Both the position numbers and the translations under genes were made by a program. The notes under the pieces were generated by a model, which was not told the DNA's origin, did not search any database, and saw only the letters and a list, made by a program, of their open reading frames with translations. From the NCBI GenBank assembly GCA_902622515.1, contig CACNQE010000006.1, forward strand, positions 1 to 64,000: a stretch of 64,000 nucleotides of DNA, read 5' to 3'. The stretch is from an uncultured SAR116 cluster alpha proteobacterium (GTDB lineage Bacteria > Pseudomonadota > Alphaproteobacteria > Puniceispirillales > Puniceispirillaceae). Positions 27,765-34,940 of the stretch are shown piece by piece (positions within the stretch are counted from its first letter, which is position 1; every line of letters begins with the position of its first letter).

Positions 27765-29837
27765 TTAGTTTGGCAGATTCATATTAAACAAAAATAACTG
27801 GCCACCTTGGTCACCCTTTACTTGCTCTACCATACCACCGGATTCACCTTTATGCTGAACGACGCCAAAAAACGTAGAGTCTGCTAGAGAAACTGTTTCA
27901 TTGATTTGCTGTTCACCAACACCAGCAAGTTCTTCCATCGTGTAAAATGAACCATCTGATTTTTTGGTTATCATAGCGGTGACATTCCAACTCCCTGAAA
28001 ATTCAGAAGAAGTCGCCTTTGAGAAAGAACCACCTAGTGCGGACACACCTGCAGCAGCCCTAGGATTTTGTTTTCCGCCAGCTTGTGCTAGGAAGTAGCC
28101 AACCCCAGACTCAGCAAGCTGAAATGTATCAGGATTGATTGGGAGTGCCATTTTGCGCTCTCCAAACTCATTTCCTGAGTCTTCATCTAATATTAGAACG
28201 TCCGCATCGGAAGTTTTAACCCATTGAAGCCCGTCTGGGGCAACTAATTGTGCTCGGCCATCTTCCCATGTTGAGGCATCGCCCATACCGCCATGCTTAA
28301 TTCCTTTGCCTCCTGTCTCAAGAGTAAGGGCTCCATCAATTGCTGCAAGTGTTCTGCTAACATCAGCAGATATTAAGGCCGGTAGTTCACCATTTGCTGC
28401 GTCTAATTCCGCAGCAAGCTCAGTGAATTCCACACCTAACAGACCGCCCTTATTCGTCATATTTTGAAAATATCTGAACTTAGAGATGTCGGGATCGACT
28501 GCTGGGTGTTCCGTTTTTGAGTCCCCAACAAAATATGTATGACCTGCCGGCTGTTCCTCAGCCAACTGCCATTTTTGCATTTCGGTATCCTTAACTGCTG
28601 GAGTAGTATCCCAGCCACCCCACTGGTAGCTAGTTGGTACGAATTTAGCTGAAAAGTTATTTGATGCATTTGGATTTTGAAGGTAAGAATCCATCATATT
28701 CTCAAGAGTATCAATCTTTTCAATGCCGAGTGAAGCGAAATCTTCATTAGCGACGGCCATCCCATACAGTTTACCATAGAGCAATCCATTTCGAGCTAAA
28801 AATTTATCTCTTTCTGATGCTGTTCCGTTTTGATCCACAACATTATTGTCGGCGTCTACTCCCTTTTTTCCGATGTATATCTTTAGTGGGGCAGGCTCTA
28901 CGCCGTGGTTGTAACCAGCCATAACTGCAACAACGTAGTCTTTATGACCTGAATTTACGGGTAAAATTTTCTCATACCCAGTTTGACCCATTGCTGGAAC
29001 AGTGTAGGCTACTCCGTTTTTTACATCGACAGCGATAGAGGCAAGACCCAAGGTGTCATGGGTGTTTATACCGGACTCTTCAAACATTCTTTGAATATTC
29101 CATTCTTCTGCAGCGAACCAAATGTCATCTGCAAACCCAATGTCATTTCCATATTTATTTGCTTTTTCAAGATGCGCGCCACAAAAAGACTGAAAGAAAA
29201 AGTCGCCCTCAGTAAGCTTATATTTTTCGTCGAATTCCACAACGGTTCCATCTGCTAGAGTTTGGTTTCCCCAAATACCGCCTTCAGATTTTGGTTTAAC
29301 TATATTTCCAAATTGGTTATAGACGGTATCGAATATTTTACCTGAAGTGATAAACATCTCATCTGCAGTCTTATCGTTGTTTAAAAAATCGGCAAATTCG
29401 GCGCGGTCGAAGTCAATTGTGTGGATGTGAGAGCCAGTAAATTTCACTCCATTCTGCATTTCCCAACCGTAAGTTTCATTGCTCATAGTAGCATAAGATT
29501 CGGATTGATAACCAACACGAATTGTGTTTTCATCAGCTAACCATACAGCGTTTCCATCCGGATAACCGGTTAACGCTAGGCCATTGACTGGGTCTACTTC
29601 ACCAACGTTGGCAAGAATCTTCATATTTCTGATAAATGGAAAGTCTACATCGCCGCTTTTACCATCAGTAAGTTCATTTGGACTATCAGCTGTGCTGGCT
29701 TCTGCAATTAAAGCTGAACCTGAACCAATATAGGATGGACCGTGGCCGCCAGCCAATGCGGTACCAGTTAAAGCAGTCGAGCAGAGTAATAAGGTGGCTA
29801 AGGATTGTCTTAGCATTGACGTGGTATTTTTATTCAT
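27765..29837 (-). CDS. secreted PhoX-like (DUF839) protein, predicted phosphatase
   Basis: This 690-aa exported protein has a signal peptide ending near ALAGGHG (about 29). The mature part resembles the PhoX/DUF839 beta-propeller phosphatase family: GYPDGNAVWLADENTIRVGYQSES, ADDIWFAAEEW, DVLILDEDSGNEFGERK and a C-terminal FFGVVQHKGE, where PhoX proteins have QHPGE. The many Asp/Glu-Gly-Asn segments fit calcium and iron coordination, but I cannot assign the metal ligands. A triple PHO-box array lies upstream and a strong terminator downstream, so it is probably a single highly expressed phosphate-starvation gene. PhoX identity is by pattern only. Confidence 0.7.
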   Translation of the reverse strand: MNKNTTSMLRQSLATLLLCSTALTGTALAGGHGPSYIGSGSALIAEASTADSPNELTDGKSGDVDFPFIRNMKILANVGEVDPVNGLALTGYPDGNAVWLADENTIRVGYQSESYATMSNETYGWEMQNGVKFTGSHIHTIDFDRAEFADFLNNDKTADEMFITSGKIFDTVYNQFGNIVKPKSEGGIWGNQTLADGTVVEFDEKYKLTEGDFFFQSFCGAHLEKANKYGNDIGFADDIWFAAEEWNIQRMFEESGINTHDTLGLASIAVDVKNGVAYTVPAMGQTGYEKILPVNSGHKDYVVAVMAGYNHGVEPAPLKIYIGKKGVDADNNVVDQNGTASERDKFLARNGLLYGKLYGMAVANEDFASLGIEKIDTLENMMDSYLQNPNASNNFSAKFVPTSYQWGGWDTTPAVKDTEMQKWQLAEEQPAGHTYFVGDSKTEHPAVDPDISKFRYFQNMTNKGGLLGVEFTELAAELDAANGELPALISADVSRTLAAIDGALTLETGGKGIKHGGMGDASTWEDGRAQLVAPDGLQWVKTSDADVLILDEDSGNEFGERKMALPINPDTFQLAESGVGYFLAQAGGKQNPRAAAGVSALGGSFSKATSSEFSGSWNVTAMITKKSDGSFYTMEELAGVGEQQINETVSLADSTFFGVVQHKGESGGMVEQVKGDQGGQLFLFNMNLPN

Positions 29838-29898
29838 TTTTTTGCCTCTAAAATTTTACATTATTAGTTGAAATGAAGCAAAAGAGTGCATGAAATAT

Positions 29899-29927
29899 GT
29901 TACATTTTTGTGACTGTTTTTTGACAA
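29899..29927 (-). promoter_or_regulatory. triple PHO-box array before the PhoX-like gene
   Basis: On the minus strand three 7-mers recur with 4-bp A-tracts between them: TTGTCAA, CAGTCAC and ATGTAAC, i.e. an 11-bp period over 29 bp. The first two match the PhoB consensus best. The array ends 61 bp before the ATG. Confidence 0.75.
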
Positions 29928-30013
29928 TTTTGTAAAATTTAAAACTTCATCTTGTCACATTACAGAAGTAGCGTTTTACTATAAGTATGATGGGAGACTG
30001 GGAGATTTTGTAA

Positions 30014-31786
30014 ATGAGAATTAATCCTTTATATAGAGTAGCAATTTCTCTGGTATTGGCCACTCTAGGAATTTTAGCGGCCTCTGGATTTATCAACTAC
30101 AGAATGACAAAAACTTACGACCAATTGAGTTTGGAATTTTTCAATAAACAACTTCAAAAACCTATTGATGCTGAAGTTTTGGATCAAATACAATTATACG
30201 AACCTAAGTTAAAAGCAGCATCATATGATGTCGCACAGTCAGCTAATTTTAGAAAGGCTAGTTCGAATTATCTTGATGCTGAAAATGCACCCCCCGAAGA
30301 TTATGACCCTGAACCAGCTTTATGGGATTTAAGAATAGAAACCCGAAAATTAATGGATACAGCTATTTTATCTACGGATAAAAACCTTAACGTAAGAGGA
30401 ATTTCTTACATCCTGAAAAAAAAGAAGAACGTAACATTTTCAGAATGGAGAGAGACCTCTGAGAAACATGATCAATTTCCCGATGAAATTATTAAAAAAA
30501 TAGTGGAGCGTAAAAAAGCACATAAGTTTTTAATGCCGGTATATTATTGGATTGATAACGGAATGCCGACCGCAACATCAGTTGTTCCTATAGGAAGATT
30601 TGATTATTCGGGTTATTTGCTTGTTCATGCCAGTTTGTTAGATGTATTGAGTGCACTTGATAAAAAATTAGGTGCCGAGATACAATTTCTTTCGGCTAAA
30701 GATAAAAAGGTGATTTATACCCTTCCAAATATTAAAATCACAAAAGATGCCAAAATAACAGAATTTTTATCTCCTCTTAAAAGCGATTCCAAAAAAACTT
30801 ATGGGCTTATGATTAATGATAAAGTCACGAACCAATTAGCATCCATTAAAGTTACAGCTGATATTACCGAACTGGATAAAAAGTTAGCTTCCGTAAGAAT
30901 TGAGTCGTTTGTTCTTTTCGCAGTGGTGGTTGTTTTAATCGCGTTTATTGCTGACGGATTAGTCATAGTTTTATTCCGGAGGGTGTTTCTAAAACAAGTG
31001 GCCGCTGAGGAAGAGATACAAAAGTCCATTCGTTATGCAGGTAGAATACAAAGAACATTACTTCCTAAATTTGAACCTCAAATAATTGAGATGGATGTTG
31101 TGTGGCAGCCCAGAGACATAGTGGGTGGTGACTTGTATATGATACATGAGTCAGATGAGAAACTCATAATCGTTCTTATCGATTGCACAGGCCACGGCGT
31201 TCCTGGAGGATTTCTATCGGCAGTTGCCCATTCTGTTGTTGATAGGGTTATTACAGACAACAACCACAAAGATGCGGGAGATTACTTATCTGAAATCAAT
31301 ACTTTATTCAAAGAGTTACTCAATCAAAAAGATAAGAAAAATGCTACTTCTAATGAAGGGATGGACGGCGGTATCTTTGTTTTTGACAAAACATTGAATA
31401 TGGCAACTTTCTCTGGAGCTGCAACTAGCTTATTTTTAACATTACCAGGTCAAGGTGTCCAAGAAGTTAGAGGAGATAGAAAGAACGTTGGAGGCATTAG
31501 AACCCCAATAAGCTACAGATTTCCTACTCAAAAAGTTGAAGTTGGGGCTTTCATTTACACTATGAACACGGATGGCATAAATGATACGATGAGTTCTGAG
31601 AAAAAACCTGTTGCGTTTGGAAAAAAGAGACTAATTACTCAACTAGAAAAAAACAATAAATTGGAACCAAAACGCACAAACCAGATAGTTATGCAAGCTT
31701 TGAACGAATATAAGGGGACTGCGCCTTTTCGAGATGACATAACTTTATTTTCATTCGTTTTTAAGGATAAAGTTTTAAACACGTAG
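30014..31786 (+). CDS. membrane sensor PP2C phosphatase (SpoIIE/SiaA-like)
   Basis: This 590-aa protein has a TM helix at about 8-27, a ~270-residue periplasmic sensor region, a TM at about 297-321 and a cytoplasmic PP2C/SpoIIE domain. Catalytic features are YAGRIQRTLLPKF, the metal aspartates Asp373 (VGGDLY) and Asp390 (DCTGHGVPGG), and C-terminal NTDGINDT and DDITLFSF. This is the layout of SiaA, which dephosphorylates SiaC. SiaC (DUF1987) and SiaB (DUF6272) homologs lie 2 kb downstream. A GGGAG ribosome-binding site precedes the ATG. The following PstS-like and cyclase genes are tightly spaced, so they form an operon. Confidence 0.85.
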   Translation: MRINPLYRVAISLVLATLGILAASGFINYRMTKTYDQLSLEFFNKQLQKPIDAEVLDQIQLYEPKLKAASYDVAQSANFRKASSNYLDAENAPPEDYDPEPALWDLRIETRKLMDTAILSTDKNLNVRGISYILKKKKNVTFSEWRETSEKHDQFPDEIIKKIVERKKAHKFLMPVYYWIDNGMPTATSVVPIGRFDYSGYLLVHASLLDVLSALDKKLGAEIQFLSAKDKKVIYTLPNIKITKDAKITEFLSPLKSDSKKTYGLMINDKVTNQLASIKVTADITELDKKLASVRIESFVLFAVVVVLIAFIADGLVIVLFRRVFLKQVAAEEEIQKSIRYAGRIQRTLLPKFEPQIIEMDVVWQPRDIVGGDLYMIHESDEKLIIVLIDCTGHGVPGGFLSAVAHSVVDRVITDNNHKDAGDYLSEINTLFKELLNQKDKKNATSNEGMDGGIFVFDKTLNMATFSGAATSLFLTLPGQGVQEVRGDRKNVGGIRTPISYRFPTQKVEVGAFIYTMNTDGINDTMSSEKKPVAFGKKRLITQLEKNNKLEPKRTNQIVMQALNEYKGTAPFRDDITLFSFVFKDKVLNT

Positions 31787-31820
31787 TTTGACCAAACTTC
31801 AACTGATAGGATTAGATGGT

Positions 31821-32810
31821 ATGTATATATTGATTTTATTAACGTTCCTAACGATTAATTTGTCTGCAAACGCAATTGCTAGAGAAAATCTATATATTGT
31901 TGGTTCATCCACAATTTTTCCATTCTCGAGAGATGTAGCAAGTAACTTTGATAAAAATGATATTTTTCCTGAACCAGTCATTGAGTCGTCCGGGTCTGGT
32001 GATGGAATCAATTTGTTTTGTAAAGGTATCGGTGTTGAATTTCCAGATATCGCTGCTGCTTCAAGAAAAATTACAAAGCAGGAAATTGAAAACTGTGAAA
32101 AAAATAATGTTAATTCATTTACTGAATTAAAAATTGGCTTCGATGGAATTGCTTTTGTGACGTCTGGCGACATGGCTGGAAAAAAGCTTACCTTGAACAA
32201 CATCTGGAGAGCACTGTCCCCATTTGGCGGTGCAAATAATCAAAGAAATGTAAATTTACCTCAAGTTTGGTCTGAGATTGATGAAAACCTTCCTGAAAAA
32301 GAAATAAAAATTTTACTCCCTCCTCCAACATCAGGGACTAGAGATTCTTTGATCGAATTAGCCATGAAAAAAGGATGTATATTTCAAGGAGCCTCTGCTG
32401 CAGAGCGATGTAAAGAAATCAGAGAAGATAGAGCAGTAATAGAGGGAACAGAAGATGATTCTGCTCTGGTAAAATATTTAAAAGAAGACAACGATGTGGT
32501 TGGTGTTGTTGGTTATTCCTATTTAACTACTTACCAAAGCAGCATTTCAGCAATTGGTATAAATAAGATTTTTCCTCTACCAGTTACTATCCAGAATAGA
32601 ACTTATCCTCTTTCAAGACCTCTTTTTCTATATGCTAAAAATAAACATGTCGAGATCATACCCGGAATGGAGGAATTTTTATTTGAATTCATCTCTGATG
32701 CTGCTTTGGGAGAGCAGGGATATTTAATTGATGAAGGCCTTGTGCCTCTCATGATTGACGAATTTGAAGCAGAATTTGATAAATTTACAACAGAATTATA
32801 TAGGAAATGA
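31821..32810 (+). CDS. PstS-like periplasmic phosphate-binding protein (stand-alone)
   Basis: This ~329-aa substrate-binding protein of the phosphate family has a signal peptide MYILILLTFLTINLSANA and phosphate-loop motifs VGSSTIFPF and ESSGSGDGINLFCKG, then PDIAAASRKI and TSGTRDSLIELAMKKG. A TTG at 31,788 is an alternative start; ATG 31,821 has AGGATTAGATGGT upstream and gives a clean signal peptide. No pstC, pstA or pstB is present. Its place between a sensor phosphatase and a nucleotide cyclase suggests it presents phosphate status to the membrane sensor rather than feeding a transporter (inference). Confidence 0.82.
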   Translation: MYILILLTFLTINLSANAIARENLYIVGSSTIFPFSRDVASNFDKNDIFPEPVIESSGSGDGINLFCKGIGVEFPDIAAASRKITKQEIENCEKNNVNSFTELKIGFDGIAFVTSGDMAGKKLTLNNIWRALSPFGGANNQRNVNLPQVWSEIDENLPEKEIKILLPPPTSGTRDSLIELAMKKGCIFQGASAAERCKEIREDRAVIEGTEDDSALVKYLKEDNDVVGVVGYSYLTTYQSSISAIGINKIFPLPVTIQNRTYPLSRPLFLYAKNKHVEIIPGMEEFLFEFISDAALGEQGYLIDEGLVPLMIDEFEAEFDKFTTELYRK

Positions 32811-32840
32811 AAATGTTTTATTTGTTCTGGAAAATTGAAA

Positions 32841-33863
32841 ATGAAATCTAGCCAAATATTTGAGCACGAGATGAATGTTCTATCGAAAGCAGAAAAAGTG
32901 CGCGTTGAGGATGGTAATTCAGTCAGCTATGAAGATTTCGAAAAAATATTAGGAGAATATAAAAAACTCTTGAAAACGACTTCAAGGTTAGTAAGACATT
33001 CGGACAGAATGGAGATTAACCTCAACATTACAGCAAAAGAAGCTCGAGAAAAAAGCGAACAACTAGAGGCATTATCAAATCAGCTAGCTAAATATCTCTC
33101 CCCTCAAGTTTATGATTCAATATTCAGCGGCACGAGAGAAGTTTCTTTGACAAGTTCTAGAAAAAAACTTTCAATATTTTTTTCTGATATCGTAAATTTT
33201 ACAAAACTTTCTGAGAGCATAGAATCTGAGGAACTAACGGGATTACTTAATTATTATTTAACGGAAATGTCGCATATCGCTCTAAAACATGGTGCCACCA
33301 TCGATAAATATATTGGTGATGCTATTGTAATTTTTTTTGGGGACCCAGAAACTAAAGGTATTGAAGAAGACGCTTTAAGCTGTGTAAAAATGGCAATAGA
33401 GATGAAGTCTAAAATGTTTGAACTCAGAAACCACTGGAAGCACTATGGGTTAGCGGAACCTCTGCAATCAAGAATGGGTATTCATACTGGTTTTTGTACT
33501 GTTGGGAATTTTGGGTCCGAAAATAGAATGGATTATACTGTTATTGGCAGCGGTGTAAATCTTGCGGCACGTTTGGAGTCAGCTTCTGAACCAGGCAATA
33601 TATTGATGTCCTATGACACTTACAATTATGTGAAAAATACCATACCATGTGTTGAAAAAAAACAAATCTCAGCAAAAGGTTTTCCCGAGCCTATAAGAAC
33701 ATTCTCCGTAATTGATGAAAAAGACGTTGAAGACATAATTTCCATCACAATTGGAGAAAATAGGTTGGACGCTTCAGTCGAAGAGCTAAATAAAGAACAG
33801 CTTAAAAAGCTTAAAGATGATTTATGTTCTGCTCTAGACAATCTCGAAAATCACATGAGATAG
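32841..33863 (+). CDS. soluble class III adenylate/guanylate cyclase
   Basis: This 340-aa cytoplasmic protein has a helical N-terminus with a coiled-coil-like segment (about 35-80), the linker YLSPQVYDSIFSG, and a C-terminal class III cyclase domain. The metal aspartates are in FFSDIVNFT (Asp116) and KYIGDAIVIFFGDP (Asp160), and the catalytic GSGVNLAARLE is present. The last ~45 residues are acidic/helical (KEQLKKLKDDLCSALDNLENHM) and could bind a partner. It is third in the siaA-like operon and ends 9 bp from the convergent siaB stop. It occupies the functional slot that the diguanylate cyclase SiaD holds in the Pseudomonas system. TTG 32,835 is an alternative start. Confidence 0.87.
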   Translation: MKSSQIFEHEMNVLSKAEKVRVEDGNSVSYEDFEKILGEYKKLLKTTSRLVRHSDRMEINLNITAKEAREKSEQLEALSNQLAKYLSPQVYDSIFSGTREVSLTSSRKKLSIFFSDIVNFTKLSESIESEELTGLLNYYLTEMSHIALKHGATIDKYIGDAIVIFFGDPETKGIEEDALSCVKMAIEMKSKMFELRNHWKHYGLAEPLQSRMGIHTGFCTVGNFGSENRMDYTVIGSGVNLAARLESASEPGNILMSYDTYNYVKNTIPCVEKKQISAKGFPEPIRTFSVIDEKDVEDIISITIGENRLDASVEELNKEQLKKLKDDLCSALDNLENHMR

Positions 33864-33872
33864 TATAGAGTT

Positions 33873-34400
33873 TTAGCTCCATACTTTGAAAATGAATAAT
33901 ATCTTTCCATGCTCTTTAACAAATTCAAAATCCCACATATCACTTTTCCTTGCTATTTCTATAAACCCTAAACCGGCACCCTTGCTACCCTCTGGCGGGC
34001 CATCTTTAAGGCGATTTCTATAAGCAGATTTAAGTTCAGCACTATCCATTTTTTTCAATTCTGTTAAATCTCTGGTGAGGGTATTCATTTGCTTTTCATC
34101 TACAGCGTTTACAGCTTCAACCAAAACTTTATTGTCTGACAAGCTTAACGCTACAGTGCCAACACCAGAGGTTTCATCCTCTTGAATTGTTTTTTCGGAA
34201 GAGTATCTAATTATATTTTGGGCTTGTTCAACGAAGTTTCCAAAAACTATTTTTTCGGCGCGTTCATTTCCTGCATTCTCTCCAATTTCTAGTCTCACAG
34301 CAACCGATATAGCAGTTAATATCTTTTCGGTTAGAGGCCCTGAATAACAAAAAAAAGTTTTCCGTTTTAGAAGTATATTATGCAATTCATCGGTATTCAT
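33873..34400 (-). CDS. siaB: SiaB-type kinase (DUF6272)
   Basis: This 175-aa protein matches the DUF6272/SiaB family of GHKL-like serine/threonine kinases that phosphorylate SiaC. Key segments are TFFCYSGPLTEKIL at the N-terminus, the helix FGNFVEQAQNIIRYS with the N-box-like Glu/Asn, and the Gly-rich PPEGSKGAGLGFIEIARKS lid region. Its ATG overlaps the siaC stop by one base (TAATG), so the two are coupled and probably share the PHO-box promoter before siaC. It converges on the cyclase gene. Confidence 0.85.
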   Translation of the reverse strand: MNTDELHNILLKRKTFFCYSGPLTEKILTAISVAVRLEIGENAGNERAEKIVFGNFVEQAQNIIRYSSEKTIQEDETSGVGTVALSLSDNKVLVEAVNAVDEKQMNTLTRDLTELKKMDSAELKSAYRNRLKDGPPEGSKGAGLGFIEIARKSDMWDFEFVKEHGKILFIFKVWS

Positions 34401-34759
34401 TATATTTCCTGCATTTTGAATGTAGAATTCTTTATGTCTTCCTCGAAATCCTCTCCAGCTTCTTGCATTGAGTCATCCCCGCTCCTGTAATTCCATTTTA
34501 TTTGAACATCTAATCCATCAGCTGCTGCCTCGTCAACTTTGTCGAATATGTCAAAAAGTAATTTTGCTGATGAGCTGTTAAAATAGTAAAGTTCTAGTTC
34601 AAGAACAAACTTTTCAACGCTCAACAACTCTTGTTCTATTTCTTTCATTATTGGAATGGAAATTTCTGAAATATCTTCTGGATAGCATTCTCCCTTTATG
34701 AGGCAGTACCCACTATTTATCTCTATAAGCGGTGTTCTTGAAGTAGCTTCTATTTTCAT
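34400..34759 (-). CDS. siaC: SiaC-type phosphoprotein (DUF1987)
   Basis: This 119-aa switch protein shows the DUF1987 pattern: TPLIEINSGYCLIKGECYPED, then LELELYYFNSSSAKLLFDIFDKVD. The Ser run 62-64 in YFNSSSAK corresponds to the region where SiaC is phosphorylated (Thr in Pseudomonas), so here a serine may be used. I chose ATG 34,759 because AAGGAGAAGACAT precedes it; a longer frame from 34,843 would begin inside the promoter. In Pseudomonas, unphosphorylated SiaC binds and activates the diguanylate cyclase SiaD. No GGDEF gene is present here. Confidence 0.87.
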   Translation of the reverse strand: MKIEATSRTPLIEINSGYCLIKGECYPEDISEISIPIMKEIEQELLSVEKFVLELELYYFNSSSAKLLFDIFDKVDEAAADGLDVQIKWNYRSGDDSMQEAGEDFEEDIKNSTFKMQEI

Positions 34760-34793
34760 ATGTCTTCTCCTTATCAAACTTTTCCTTCGCAAT

Positions 34794-34811
34794 ATGACAA
34801 ATATATGAAAA
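34794..34811 (-). promoter_or_regulatory. PHO-box-like site before siaC-siaB
   Basis: The minus-strand sequence TTTTCAT-ATAT-TTGTCAT has the 7-4-7 layout and matches CTGTCAT halves closely. It lies 34 bp before the siaC ATG, the shortest such distance in the island. Confidence 0.65.
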
Positions 34812-34877
34812 ATATCAAAATATTTTCCTAAATTGTAAAGCATTACGTTATTTCAGCAATTATATTTATTTTTTGGT

Positions 34878-34895
34878 TTGTAATGAAACTGACAA
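34878..34895 (+). promoter_or_regulatory. PHO-box-like site before the DUF4856 gene
   Basis: The sequence TTGTAAT-GAAA-CTGACAA has the 7-4-7 layout and lies 45 bp before the ATG at 34,941. Together with the site at 34,794 it makes this a divergent PHO-type promoter region. Confidence 0.55.
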
Positions 34896-34940
34896 AATTT
34901 TTTTTTAAAAACTTATATAACAACAAAAAAGGTAGGTTTA

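Noticed and set aside
28457-29258. Frames on both strands inside the PhoX-like gene
   Set aside because: They are shadows of a 690-codon gene with signal peptide and family motifs.
29938-29960. Possible PHO box upstream of the SiaA-like gene (ACTTCATCTTGTCAC)
   Set aside because: The two TCA words are 8 bp apart instead of 11, so the 7-4-7 layout is not met; a sigma-70-like TTGTCA with a weak -10 is as likely.
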